NCBI GenBank assembly: GCA_015478895.1
Contig: JADMKK010000038.1
Location: 1 to 64,000 of the forward strand
Direction of reading: 5' to 3'
Source: Comamonas sp.
Lineage (GTDB): Bacteria; Pseudomonadota; Gammaproteobacteria; Burkholderiales; Burkholderiaceae_C
Length of the DNA stretch: 64,000 nt
Below, in pieces: positions 1-10,212 of the stretch. The position numbers and the translations under genes were made by a program. The first letter of the stretch is position 1, and each line of letters starts with the position of its first letter. The notes beneath the pieces were generated by a model. That model was not told the origin of the DNA. It searched no databases and worked only from the letters and a program-made list of their open reading frames with translations.

Positions 1-8
1 CTATTTGA

Positions 9-338
9 ATGGAAATAGGAGGCTTTGAACTGTCTACAAAACTCTGGTCGATTCACTTTTGTCAATTCGTGTTGCGTGATGGGTTATTTTGTACGTCGAA
101 TACTGCGGAGGATTCACGCCTAGACGGGCATAAGTACCAAGGGGTGTTAGGTGCTTATTACGGCGTACCGTTGCTCAAAAATGCGGGGGAACTCTATGGC
201 ACGCTGTGCCATTTCGACAGCGTCCCTCGCAGCCTAGACGACGAAGAGTTCGCCGTGCTGCAGCAGGCAGCCAAGATACTTCCCAGCTACTTGTTGCGTG
301 TCAACGCGATTGGGGTGAGAAGCGGCCTTGTGCACTAG
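9..338 (+). CDS. GAF-domain protein (3' portion; a stop lies directly upstream in frame at the window edge)
   Basis: Translation FCQFVLRDGLFCTSNTAEDSRL...YYGVPLLKNAGELYGTLCHFD is GAF-like; N-terminal part of the domain not visible. Confidence 0.6.
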   Translation: MEIGGFELSTKLWSIHFCQFVLRDGLFCTSNTAEDSRLDGHKYQGVLGAYYGVPLLKNAGELYGTLCHFDSVPRSLDDEEFAVLQQAAKILPSYLLRVNAIGVRSGLVH

Positions 339-373
339 TTTGCTGCGAGCGATGTGCACAAGGCCGCTTTTTT
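321..373 (+). terminator. Rho-independent terminator (possibly bidirectional)
   Basis: Perfect 15-bp inverted repeat AGCGGCCTTGTGCAC / GTGCACAAGGCCGCT followed by TTTTTT. Confidence 0.85.
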
Positions 374-400
374 AAGGGCGATAAAAATACAGAGGTAGGC

Positions 401-2260
401 TTACTCGCCCATCACTACGCCTTCACGGCGTGGGTCTGCACCGCCAAACCAGAACACTTTGCCATGCGCTTCTCCGCGGGTGATGGCTTGCAAGCCGCTG
501 GTCAGCTCTAGCTCTTTGACTTCCGCGCCGCGTGCTTGCAGCGCTTGCACGGTGGCGGCAGGAAAGCGCTTAGCTTCCAGCAACGTAGGTCCATTCAAGC
601 TGCTGAAGTTGGGCAAGTTAATGGCTTGCTGCGGCGTCAACCCCCAGCCGAGTACACCTTGCAGCGTTTTGGCGGTGTAGTGAATGATTTGCGCCCCGCC
701 AGGGCTGCCCGCGCTCATGATGACGTGGCCTGTTGCTTTATCAAATACCAGCGTGGGCGCCATTGATGAGCGTGGGCGCTTGCCGGGTTCTACGCGGTTG
801 GCGATAGGTTGTCCGTCAGCGGCCTTGGGGGCCATGCTGAAGTCCGTCAGTTCGTTGTTCAACAAAAAGCCTTTAACCATTTGACGACTGCCAAACTGTG
901 CTTCGATGGTGGTCGTCATGGCCAGGGCATTGCCGAATGCATCGACGATGCTGATGTGGCTGGTGCCGTATTCCACCTGTTCGGGCATGGGTCCATGGCT
1001 GACTTTGAACTGGGTGGGGTTACCCGGTTGCGCCACTTTCATGCTTTGCTGACCAATGAGGCGGGAGCGCTCTTGTAGATAGCGGCTGTCGAGCAAGTTA
1101 AGCCAACTGCCACCGGGGGCTTGCACGAAATCAGGATCGGCCACATAGAGCGCACGGTCTGCAAACGCCAAGCGTGAGGCTTCCGTGTAGAAATGGAGCC
1201 AATCTGCGGTAGGCAGCCCATCTTGGCCCAGTGCCATGGTGGCTGCGGGAGTGCTGCCAAGGATGCCGAGGATTTGACCAATCGCAATCGCTCCTGAGCT
1301 CGGTGGCGGGAAACCGCAAACTTTGTAGCCGCGCTGAGGCATGTCGGCGACCGTGGCCGGCAGGTTCCAGTCGTGGCACAAGGCCTCGCGTTTTTTTGGC
1401 TGATAGTGGGCCAAGTCCTGAACCGAAAGCGTCCCCGGATTGGTGGGATGGCTGCGCACTTTTTGCACGATGGCCTGGGCCACCTCGCCTTCATGCAGTG
1501 CCTTGCTACCTTGCTTGGCAATAGCGCGCAGCACTTGTGCGTATTCTGGATTTTTGAGTACGGCACCCACGCCCAAAGGCTGGCCATCTGCACTGTAGAA
1601 GTAGGCTTTGGCAACAGGATCTTGGTGCAAGAACTTTTCGCCGGACAGTAAGGTATTCAAGCGGTGGCTGACTTTAAAGCCATGCTCCGCCAAATGAATG
1701 GCGGGCTCAAACAAGCTGGCCCAAGGCAGCTTGCCATGCTCTCGGTGTGCCATCTCCAGCATACGTACGGCTCCGGGGGTGCCCACTGATCGGCCCCCTA
1801 CTACAGCGTCGTCAAAGGCCATGGGTTTGCCGTCTGTTTTCAGAAACAGATTTTCCGTAGCGGCGGCAGGGGCGGTTTCGCGACCATCGTAAGCTTCCAC
1901 TCTCGCTCCTGCCGAATGCAACAAGAATGCGCCGCCGCCAATGCCACTGGACTGTGGCTCAACCAAGCCCAACACCATTTGCACCGCAATGGCGGCATCT
2001 ACTGCACTGCCACCCGCCTTGAGCACTTGATAGCCTGCGTCGGTCGCCAAGGGGTTGGCGGCGGCCACGGCAAACTTTTCCGTAGCCCAGCCAGGTTTTT
2101 CAGTCCAGCCGGAGCCGCCTTCGGGCTGCGCAGGCGTTTGGTAATTCAAGCGGGACTGCTCTGCCCGTGGCGCTGTGTCGCAGGCGGCGAGCAGGGCTGC
2201 AGATACGACAACGCCCAGCACAGTAGCCGGGCGTTGAATGGTGCGATGTATGTCACGCAT
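401..2260 (-). CDS. ggt: Gamma-glutamyltransferase precursor
   Basis: ORF 401..2302; GGT motifs (SSGIGGGAFLLH, YGTSHISIVDAFGNALAMTTTIE, SSMAPTLVFD, SAGSPGGAQI); ATG at 2260 preceded by GAGGAG and followed by a lipoprotein-type signal (LLAAC). Confidence 0.93.
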   Translation of the reverse strand: MRDIHRTIQRPATVLGVVVSAALLAACDTAPRAEQSRLNYQTPAQPEGGSGWTEKPGWATEKFAVAAANPLATDAGYQVLKAGGSAVDAAIAVQMVLGLVEPQSSGIGGGAFLLHSAGARVEAYDGRETAPAAATENLFLKTDGKPMAFDDAVVGGRSVGTPGAVRMLEMAHREHGKLPWASLFEPAIHLAEHGFKVSHRLNTLLSGEKFLHQDPVAKAYFYSADGQPLGVGAVLKNPEYAQVLRAIAKQGSKALHEGEVAQAIVQKVRSHPTNPGTLSVQDLAHYQPKKREALCHDWNLPATVADMPQRGYKVCGFPPPSSGAIAIGQILGILGSTPAATMALGQDGLPTADWLHFYTEASRLAFADRALYVADPDFVQAPGGSWLNLLDSRYLQERSRLIGQQSMKVAQPGNPTQFKVSHGPMPEQVEYGTSHISIVDAFGNALAMTTTIEAQFGSRQMVKGFLLNNELTDFSMAPKAADGQPIANRVEPGKRPRSSMAPTLVFDKATGHVIMSAGSPGGAQIIHYTAKTLQGVLGWGLTPQQAINLPNFSSLNGPTLLEAKRFPAATVQALQARGAEVKELELTSGLQAITRGEAHGKVFWFGGADPRREGVVMGE

Positions 2261-2353
2261 GGGGCAGTCTCCTCGTTGGGTGAATGCCTCAGTGTGCGAC
2301 AAAACCGCTTGGGTCGCTGTAGGTGCTTCACGCAGCTACAGCTAGTAGAGAGC

Positions 2354-3592
2354 TTAGCGAATCCAGCTAATGAAGCCTTGAATGAGGAAGGCGTTGATGA
2401 TGTCGATGAAGAAAGCGCCAACCAAAGGCACGATCAAGAAAGCCTTGTGAGAGGGGCCGTACTGGTTAGTAATAGCCTGCATATTGGCTACGGCTGTTGG
2501 GGTTGCACCCATGCCGAAACCACAGTGGCCCGCCGCCAAGACAGAAGCGTCGTAGTTCTTGCCCATGATGCGAAAGGTCACGAACCAAGCATATAAACCC
2601 ATGACTACAGTTTGCGCCGCCAAGATGACCATCAACGAGCCCGCCAGATCACTCAGCTCCCACAGCTTGAGCGACAGCAAAGCAATCGCCAGGTAAATAG
2701 ACAGGGCCGCATTGCCAAAGACGTCGATCGCACGGTCGAACACCTTGAAACCGAAGATGTAATCCAGCACGTTGCGGATAATCACGCCGCCGCCCAAGCA
2801 CCACACAAAGGTGGGTAACTGCACCGTGGTTCCCTGGGTCAGGGTGGTCATGAATTCACCAAATGCCAGACAGCCGGCGAACAGCGCCAGCGTTTCAATC
2901 GCAGCGTCCGCGGTAATCAGGCGAGGGGCCTTGCCGGGAGATTCAAAGTTTGCAACGTTGCTGCTTTCGGTCACGGTGCTGCCCGAGGGATCGAGCTGAT
3001 CGGCTTCACTGCGGGGTTTGGCCAACTTGTACCGGGTAATGAGGCGCTTAGCCAGTGGCCCGCCCATGATGCCGCCAATGATCAGGCCAAAAGTAGCACA
3101 GGCCATGCCCAGCGTGGTAGCGCCCGTCAAACCGTGCTGCTGCTCCAGTACCGAACCCCAGGCACCTGCTGTGCCGTGGCCGCCTACCAGCGTAATGGAG
3201 CCGGCAACCAGGCCCACCAGAGGATCTAGCCCCAAAGCCGTAGCCAGCCCCACGCCCACGGCGTTTTGCACCAAGATAAAGGCCACGATCACGCCCAAGA
3301 ACACCACCAAGCCCATGCCGCCTTGTTTGAGTTTGACGAAATTGGCGCTCAGGCCGATGGAGGAGAAGAAAACCAGCATAAAGGCGGCTTGCAAGCTGGT
3401 TTCAAACCCAAACGACCAACCCATGGTGGCGTGCAACAAATAAATAACAGCGGCCACCACCAGACCCCCGGCAACAGGCTCGGGGATATTGAAGTTGCGC
3501 AAAAAGCGAATGCGCTGTACCAAGAATTTACCCAGTAGCAAAACGAGCACCGCCAAAATAAGCGTGTAGTACGCACTGAAAGTCACATGCAT
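2354..3592 (-). CDS. gltS: Sodium/glutamate symporter GltS
   Basis: Hydrophobic ~410 aa protein with GltS motifs (NIPEPVAGGL, GGHGTAGAWG, GHCGFGMGATPTAVANM). Confidence 0.93.
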   Translation of the reverse strand: MHVTFSAYYTLILAVLVLLLGKFLVQRIRFLRNFNIPEPVAGGLVVAAVIYLLHATMGWSFGFETSLQAAFMLVFFSSIGLSANFVKLKQGGMGLVVFLGVIVAFILVQNAVGVGLATALGLDPLVGLVAGSITLVGGHGTAGAWGSVLEQQHGLTGATTLGMACATFGLIIGGIMGGPLAKRLITRYKLAKPRSEADQLDPSGSTVTESSNVANFESPGKAPRLITADAAIETLALFAGCLAFGEFMTTLTQGTTVQLPTFVWCLGGGVIIRNVLDYIFGFKVFDRAIDVFGNAALSIYLAIALLSLKLWELSDLAGSLMVILAAQTVVMGLYAWFVTFRIMGKNYDASVLAAGHCGFGMGATPTAVANMQAITNQYGPSHKAFLIVPLVGAFFIDIINAFLIQGFISWIR

Positions 3593-4002
3593 GAAGTTCT
3601 CTTTCACAGAAAGCAGCAAAAGCGACTATCCACGTTACAGCGAAGGCTGGCGCGTAGAAAAAAGCGCTTACGGTTGAAGGTCAAAAACTTATCTGTCCAG
3701 ATATGAGGAAACAAAATTCCTCAAGCTACTTAATTAATAGCTAATTGCCATTACGCTTAAATGGCTTTCTGGCAGAAGTATGTTGATACTAAAAAAGTCC
3801 ATTAATGATTTTTTAGAATGTGACGCTTATGCCGAAACAGGTATAAGGTCATGCGCGCCGGACTATGCATCAATGCGCGCATCAACGCTTGCTGTGGTGG
3901 CTATTTCCTGAAGCAGTTTGTGTTTGTTAGGCCAGAGGCAAAAATATGCTAAAGGTTTCATGCAACGGTGACGCTGTAGCCCGTAACCCTAGCGGTGAAT
4001 GC

Positions 4003-5550
4003 TCAGCCTAGTGCTACGCGCGCCATGCCCATGCGTTGGGCTTGCTCGCAAGCTTGCAACGCTTGGGAAAGCGCTTCTTGTGGGGTGTGACCAGGGTTGG
4101 CCTGAATCACGCCGGCACTAAAACTCAAGGTGATCGATTGATCTTGGTACAGCAAGGGGCGTTCAGAAAGCTCGGTCTGCAATCGCGCCAGTGCGTGGGC
4201 TGCTGCCGTCGCGGAGGTGGCAGGAAAAACCACCGCAAACCCTGTGTGGCTGATGCGGGCCAAAGCATCTTGAGGGCGTAGCGTGCAGCGTGCCACCCGC
4301 GCAAGGTGGGTAATGGCTGCGGCTTGGGCATCCCCACTGTTATCTTCCGGTGATAGGTGTGCGAGTGCTGCATGCTCGTCCAGCTGCAATACCGCCAGAC
4401 CCAGGGGTCCGGGATGCCGCCGGTTGCGTGCAGCTTCGCTTTGCAGTGCCTCGTGCAGACCTTGCGTATTCAAGGTGTGGGTCGCCGGATCGTGCCGGGT
4501 GCTGTCTTGTACCTGGGTCAGGGCCGATGAGAGCTGGGTGATTGCGATCTCCTGGTCTTGTACTTGCTGGCGCAAGTCACTGAGCTGGGCTTGAACCACG
4601 CGGTTTTCTGTGATTAAGGCGTTGCCAGAAGCCACCACTGTGTGCAGGGCGCTCGCCAGTTCCTTGAAGTCTTGGGAGTGCTCCAGCTGTTCAGCGCAGT
4701 TTTGCAAAGCATGGGCATGGCTATCGCTGAGTTTGCCCAGCCCCAACATTTGTTCGCTGTGCTCGGCCAGCAGGTGCTTGAGTTCGGTGTGTGCATCGCT
4801 GCGGCTGCCTTCAATTTCCAGGTGCCGAAAGAGCAGGTTCTTGAGATGAGTCTGGATCGTGTCGAGCTGCTGCAGTGTCCAGGGGCGCTGCATGGCAGTT
4901 GTCAGCGCGCTGGCTTGCTCTTGCAAATGCGGGTCCTGGGTGGCAATGGACAAAATATGCTCACTCACCATGCGCAGCAACGCATGCATACTGCGGCGGC
5001 GCTGGGCCTGATCTTCGGCAGTGAAAGACAAGCGGTAACTGTAGTTGCTGAGCATCTGCTCCAGTGCGGGCAGAGGCGGGGGCGCAATGCGCAAAAAATC
5101 CACCAGCTGCAGGGACAATTCACGCATGCGTGCATCTTCTTCGCCCAGCGCGTTGGCCGTACTTTCAATCACTCGCGCGAAATGCTCGGCCAGTGAAGAC
5201 GGTAAAACATGCACCGTGTGTGCGGTGGGCACCGTAGCCAGTGCGGGTGTTTGGCCGCGGTCTCCCAAGTCCAGCTGGGCATAGTCGGCAATGGCCGCTT
5301 GCAAGCCTGTCCAGTCCTGAGCTTGCACCGCTGCAGAAAATTGCTGAGCAATACGCTTTTGAGCGAGCGTTTGGGTGGGCAGAACGCTGGCAATGCGGCG
5401 CAGCGGTGCCAAGGGGAAAGCCACTTGCGGCAGCAAGCCCGCCACTTCTTCATAAACGGCCTGGTAATTTTCCGGTGTAGGAGCCAAGCGTCGAGACGCC
5501 AGCAGTTTGAGCGTGTCGCGTGCGATATCGGCGGGAAAGCGTTCGGCCAC
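4003..5550 (-). CDS. GGDEF-family protein with degenerate signature motif
   Basis: C-terminal GGDEF fold (DPATHTLNTQGLHEAL...RISHTGFAVVFPATS...ITLSFSAGV) but SHTGF in place of GG(D/E)EF. Confidence 0.75.
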   Translation of the reverse strand: MAERFPADIARDTLKLLASRRLAPTPENYQAVYEEVAGLLPQVAFPLAPLRRIASVLPTQTLAQKRIAQQFSAAVQAQDWTGLQAAIADYAQLDLGDRGQTPALATVPTAHTVHVLPSSLAEHFARVIESTANALGEEDARMRELSLQLVDFLRIAPPPLPALEQMLSNYSYRLSFTAEDQAQRRRSMHALLRMVSEHILSIATQDPHLQEQASALTTAMQRPWTLQQLDTIQTHLKNLLFRHLEIEGSRSDAHTELKHLLAEHSEQMLGLGKLSDSHAHALQNCAEQLEHSQDFKELASALHTVVASGNALITENRVVQAQLSDLRQQVQDQEIAITQLSSALTQVQDSTRHDPATHTLNTQGLHEALQSEAARNRRHPGPLGLAVLQLDEHAALAHLSPEDNSGDAQAAAITHLARVARCTLRPQDALARISHTGFAVVFPATSATAAAHALARLQTELSERPLLYQDQSITLSFSAGVIQANPGHTPQEALSQALQACEQAQRMGMARVALG

Positions 5551-5681
5551 GGCAGGGTGTTTCGGTAATTGAATATGCCCAGAGTGTCGCAGAGGCTGCC
5601 GTGTGTGTAAGCAAAGCTTGCTGGCTTGGGGGAGTTCAGGCTTGCTAGCACCCTACAATCGACGCAACCTGTTTACAGCAC

Positions 5682-6470
5682 ATGAAAATTCTTATTTCTA
5701 ACGACGATGGCTATCAAGCCCCCGGCATCGTGGCCTTGCATGCGGCTTTGGCGAGCTTAAGCGGCGTCGAGGTTGAGGTGGTCGCCCCTGAGCACAACAA
5801 CAGCGCCAAGTCCAATGCACTGACATTACATTCCCCGCTGTATGTGCAGCGGGCTGCCAATGGCTTTCGCTATGTCAATGGCACTCCTGCCGATTGCGTG
5901 CATATCGCAATGACAGGCTTGCTGGGCTATCGCCCTGACTTGGTCGTTTCTGGCATCAACAATGGTGCCAATATGGGGGATGACACCATCTACTCCGGTA
6001 CGGTCGGTGCAGCGATGGAGGGCTATCTGTTTGGTGTGCCGGCCATTGCTTTCTCCCAGGTGGAGCGCGATTGGCTGGAGCTGGAAGCCGCTGCCCAGAA
6101 AGCCAAGCAATTGGTGCAGCAAATGCTGCAACAGCAATTGGTCGGCAGCGCGCCGTGGTTGCTTAATGTGAATATCCCTAATTTGCCTTTGGAACAATTG
6201 GGTTGCGTCAAACTGTGCCGCCTGGGGCGCAGGCATTCGGCAGAACCGGTGATCACGCAAATTAGTCCGCGTGGGGAAACGATGTATTGGATTGGCAGTG
6301 CTGGAGCGGCCAAGGATGAAGCAGAGGGCACCGACTTTCACGCAACCGCCCAGGGGCATGTCGCTATCACCCCTTTGAAGGTTGATTTGACCGATCATGC
6401 CCATTTGAGTTACTGGGCCCAAACAGCAGCCCGCCTAGATGCTGAGATTCCAACGCAGGAGCACCAATGA
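5682..6470 (+). CDS. surE: 5'/3'-nucleotidase SurE
   Basis: [16 protein letters not shown] start, [37 protein letters not shown]. Confidence 0.97.
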   Translation: MKILISNDDGYQAPGIVALHAALASLSGVEVEVVAPEHNNSAKSNALTLHSPLYVQRAANGFRYVNGTPADCVHIAMTGLLGYRPDLVVSGINNGANMGDDTIYSGTVGAAMEGYLFGVPAIAFSQVERDWLELEAAAQKAKQLVQQMLQQQLVGSAPWLLNVNIPNLPLEQLGCVKLCRLGRRHSAEPVITQISPRGETMYWIGSAGAAKDEAEGTDFHATAQGHVAITPLKVDLTDHAHLSYWAQTAARLDAEIPTQEHQ

Positions 6471-7261
6471 GCCAACCCAAGCGCCCCGGTTTCCCAGCTT
6501 GGATCGCCAGTTCTGCGGCGCCTGCAAATTCGGTTTCGCGCGCCATGGCGCGTACGACGGGAGGCGGTAATGCCGGAGTTCGGCCTGCTGCTGCTCCGGT
6601 CGGAATCGGATTGGATTCAGCCGCTGTGCGTACCCGCATGGTGCAGCGCTTGGCTGCATCTGGCATTCAGTCACCCAAAGTCTTATCTGCCATGGGTAGC
6701 GTAGAGCGCCACTTGTTTGTTGACAGTGCTTTGGTCAATCAAGCTTATGAAGACACAAGTTTGCCGATTGGCCTACAGCAGACTATCTCTAAGCCCAGTG
6801 TAGTCTCGCGCATGATCGAGCTTTTGGAGGGCGCAGAGTGCGCGCGGCAATCTGGATTGGCGCGTGTCTTGGAAATTGGCACGGGCTGCGGCTATCAAGC
6901 TGCAGTTTTGGGCCGGGTAGCACGTGAGGTGTATTCCATAGAGCGGCTGCGAGGGTTGCATGAAAAAGCCCGGAACAATTTGCGCCATTTGCGACTCACC
7001 AACGTGCATCTATTGTTTGGTGATGGAATGCAAGGTTATGGTCAGGGCGCTCCCTATGCTGGAATCATTGCGGCAGCCGGAGGAGATGCTGTGCCCCATG
7101 CTTGGCTGGATCAATTGGCGGTGGGTGGACGCTTGGTCGCCCCTCTGGTGAAAAGCCCGGGTCATCAAGTGCTTTTGGTCATTGACAAGACGTCACATGG
7201 GTTTACCGAATCCGTACTCGAAGCCGTGCATTTTGTCCCTCTAAAATCTGGGATTGCCTGA
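6467..7261 (+). CDS. pcm: Protein-L-isoaspartate O-methyltransferase
   Basis: SAM-binding [15 protein letters not shown]; overlaps surE stop. Confidence 0.95.
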   Translation: MSQPKRPGFPAWIASSAAPANSVSRAMARTTGGGNAGVRPAAAPVGIGLDSAAVRTRMVQRLAASGIQSPKVLSAMGSVERHLFVDSALVNQAYEDTSLPIGLQQTISKPSVVSRMIELLEGAECARQSGLARVLEIGTGCGYQAAVLGRVAREVYSIERLRGLHEKARNNLRHLRLTNVHLLFGDGMQGYGQGAPYAGIIAAAGGDAVPHAWLDQLAVGGRLVAPLVKSPGHQVLLVIDKTSHGFTESVLEAVHFVPLKSGIA

Positions 7262-7268
7262 AAGGGAA

Positions 7269-8117
7269 ATGAATATGTTTTTATCGCGAGGTCTTGGCGC
7301 TTGGGGGGCAATGCTGCTTGCTGCAGGTATGGCTGCAGGTTGCGCTCAGGTGAACGAGGCTCCAGTCGAGGACCGTAGGGGTTGGGGGTCTACGATACCG
7401 CGTGTCGATCCTGCGTCCTTGCCCGGTGCTGAAAATGCGGGCAAGCCGGGCTACTACACCGTGCAGCCAGGAGATACTTTGATCCGTATCGGTCTGGAGC
7501 ATGGTCACAGTTGGAAAGATATTGCGCGTTGGAGCAATCTGTCCAACCCTAACTTGATTGAAGTGGGGCAAGTTGTACGCGTTGTGCCTCCCGGTACAGT
7601 CGTCGCTGAAGCTACGCAAGGAGCGCGTCCTGTGGCAACAACAACGGTACAGCCGACCACCCTTCCTCCTGTGGGCGCCACCGCGCCTGTTGTGACGCCA
7701 GTAACGCCTGCTGCAGAAACATCTGCTTCCTCTAAGGGCGGCGATGCGAGTGGACTGGGTTTTATGTGGCCCGCGTCTGGCAACTTAATTGCTGGCTTTA
7801 ACGAGTCCACCAATAAAGGTTTGGATATTGGCGGTAAAGCAGGTGACCCCGTGGTGGCCGCTGCCGACGGACGTGTTGTATATGCCGGTGCAGGTTTGCG
7901 TGGGTATGGTCATTTGATCATTCTCAAGCACAACAATACCTACTTGACAGCTTATGCCCACAACCAAAAGCTGCTGGTGAAGGAAGATCAGAATGTGAAA
8001 AAGGGCCAGACGATTGCCGAGATGGGCAGTAGTGATGCTGACCGCGTCAAGCTTCACTTTGAAGTGCGCCGTCAAGGCAAGCCAGTCGATCCGTCTCGCT
8101 ATTTGCCAGCGCGATAA
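7269..8117 (+). CDS. nlpD: NlpD-like lipoprotein, LysM plus M23 peptidase domain
   Basis: Lipobox AAGC, LysM (YYTVQPGDTLIRIGLEHGHSWKDIARWS), C-terminal LytM/M23 fold. Confidence 0.9.
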   Translation: MNMFLSRGLGAWGAMLLAAGMAAGCAQVNEAPVEDRRGWGSTIPRVDPASLPGAENAGKPGYYTVQPGDTLIRIGLEHGHSWKDIARWSNLSNPNLIEVGQVVRVVPPGTVVAEATQGARPVATTTVQPTTLPPVGATAPVVTPVTPAAETSASSKGGDASGLGFMWPASGNLIAGFNESTNKGLDIGGKAGDPVVAAADGRVVYAGAGLRGYGHLIILKHNNTYLTAYAHNQKLLVKEDQNVKKGQTIAEMGSSDADRVKLHFEVRRQGKPVDPSRYLPAR

Positions 8118-8150
8118 GCTGTAATTCAACGGCCTGCGTGGCCCCAGTTG

Positions 8151-8189
8151 AAATGCCCGAGGCAATTGCATCGGGCATTTTCGTTTTTT
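8151..8189 (+). terminator. Rho-independent terminator after nlpD
   Basis: AAATGCCCGA-N10-TCGGGCATTT then TCGTTTTTT. Confidence 0.85.
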
Positions 8190-8212
8190 ACCGTGCACAC
8201 CAAGGAGTTTGT

Positions 8213-9229
8213 GTGGCCAATCAATCTATATCCTCGGATGTTCAATTGCCCGATGAAGTTGAAGACTCCAGTGAGATTGATGTCTCCTGCGGGCAAGCGG
8301 AGGTGCGTGAGTGCATGGCTTCGCTAGAGCAGCATGGCGTGCGTTTAGATAAAGCATTAGTGGATTTGGTGCCAGAGTTTTCTCGCAGCTATTTGCAGCA
8401 GTTGCTGGCGCATGGCGCGGTGCAACTCAATGGCAATGAGGCTAATAAGGCATCTTCCAAAGTCAAGCTAGGTGACGCCATTTCCATCGAGATGCGTCCG
8501 ACGGCCCAAAGCCAGTCGTTCAAGCCCGAAGCGATGAACCTGGATATCGTGTTTGAAGATGCGCACTTGCTCGTAGTGAACAAGCCTGCAGGCTTGGTGG
8601 TGCATCCGGCGCCAGGAAATTGGAGTGGTACGCTACTGAATGGCTTGCTAGCTCACCATGCAGGCGCGGTAACGGTGCCGCGTGCGGGCATCGTCCATCG
8701 CTTGGACAAAGATACAAGTGGTTTGATGGTTGTGGCCAAAGATCGCCAAACGATGGATGCACTGGTTGCCTTGATTGCGCGCAGAGACGTCAGTCGCCGT
8801 TATTTGGCACTGGCGCACAAGTTATGGCAGGGCACGGAGCTGCAAACGGTTCATGCTCCGATAGGCCGTGATCCACGCAACCGCTTGCGCATGGCCGTGG
8901 TGGACCTGGCGCAGCAGGCTGGCAAGGAGGCCAGAACCGACATTACTTGCTGGGATACCAATGATGCGCACTGCCTTGTGCATTGCAAATTGCATACGGG
9001 GCGTACACACCAGATCCGGGTGCATATGCTGTCGTTGGGGCATCCTTTGGTGGCTGATGCGGTGTATGGTGGTGCTCAGGCAGGTGGTATGCAGCGTCAA
9101 GCTTTGCACGCTTTTCGCCTGTCTTTTGTCCATCCTATCTCTGGGAAATTGCTGGAGCTTGCAGCAGAACCCCCTGCGGATTTCCTTGGTGCTGTGCAGC
9201 AATTAGGGCTGCGCTACAATTCCTGCTGA
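8213..9229 (+). CDS. rluD: 23S rRNA pseudouridine synthase RluD family
   Basis: S4 domain plus HRLDKDTSGLMVVAK and GRTHQIRVH; GTG start with AGGAG upstream. Confidence 0.92.
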   Translation: MANQSISSDVQLPDEVEDSSEIDVSCGQAEVRECMASLEQHGVRLDKALVDLVPEFSRSYLQQLLAHGAVQLNGNEANKASSKVKLGDAISIEMRPTAQSQSFKPEAMNLDIVFEDAHLLVVNKPAGLVVHPAPGNWSGTLLNGLLAHHAGAVTVPRAGIVHRLDKDTSGLMVVAKDRQTMDALVALIARRDVSRRYLALAHKLWQGTELQTVHAPIGRDPRNRLRMAVVDLAQQAGKEARTDITCWDTNDAHCLVHCKLHTGRTHQIRVHMLSLGHPLVADAVYGGAQAGGMQRQALHAFRLSFVHPISGKLLELAAEPPADFLGAVQQLGLRYNSC

Positions 9230-9349
9230 TTTTTCAGTGACAGCCTTTTCTGGGTTGTGTACATCGGTGGTGTGCTTGCCCGTGAGGGTCCAGTCCATCT
9301 GTCTATTTATTTCCTCGCTCTATCCAGAGCACATTCCCGCGCGAAACCT

Positions 9350-10132
9350 ATGAATACGGTGGATGCCAAACGGGTTCTTGAAACCGCTTTGATCTGTGCC
9401 CAGCAGCCCTTGCAGCTGAGGGATTTGCGCGCCCTATTTGATGGCAATCTGGGCAGCGATACGCTGAAGGACTTGTTGCTTGTGTTGCAGCAAGAATGGA
9501 CTGGGCGTGGTGTCGAGTTGGTACATGTAGCGTCTGGTTGGCGATTTCAAAGTCGTCCCGAAATGCGTGCCTATCTCGATAAATTGCATCCAGAAAAGCC
9601 TCCTCGCTATAGCCGGGCCGTATTGGAAACTTTGGCCATCATTGCTTACAGACAGCCTGTCACGCGAGGCGATATCGAAGATATCCGTGGTGTGACCGTC
9701 AATAGTTTGATCATCAAACAACTGGAAGATCGTGGTTGGATTGAGGAAATTGGCCATAGAGAAACAGTGGGTCGCCCAGCTTTGCTGGCAACGACGCGCC
9801 AGTTTTTGGATGACTTAGGTTTGAAATCACTCGACGAAATGCCCATGCTGGATGAGCCTGAGACGCAAGCAACCTTGTTTAGTGCGCTAGAAGCGCAGGA
9901 GACGGAAAATGACTTGTCGTTGGTGGACTCCATGCCTGAACGCGCAGAGTCTGAAGCTGTGGAGCAGGCACTGGATGCAGTACTGCTCTCTGAAAGTGCT
10001 GAAGCTGCATCTGATACTAAAACTGGAGCCGATTGGCTGGGTCAGTCGATCCTGCCATTGGAAAGAGTGCTGAAAAATCAAGCAGTTGACGCAATTATGT
10101 CGCCTGACTTGCCAAGAGCAAAAAATGCCTAA
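9350..10132 (+). CDS. scpB: Segregation and condensation protein B
   Basis: ScpB motifs [50 protein letters not shown]. Confidence 0.93.
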   Translation: MNTVDAKRVLETALICAQQPLQLRDLRALFDGNLGSDTLKDLLLVLQQEWTGRGVELVHVASGWRFQSRPEMRAYLDKLHPEKPPRYSRAVLETLAIIAYRQPVTRGDIEDIRGVTVNSLIIKQLEDRGWIEEIGHRETVGRPALLATTRQFLDDLGLKSLDEMPMLDEPETQATLFSALEAQETENDLSLVDSMPERAESEAVEQALDAVLLSESAEAASDTKTGADWLGQSILPLERVLKNQAVDAIMSPDLPRAKNA

Positions 10133-10212
10133 ACAGTGTTTCTTGTTCTTTAAAAATACTTATACCCACAGCGGTTGCCACGGTGAAGAGGCGGCTGCAG
10201 AAATGGAAAATC

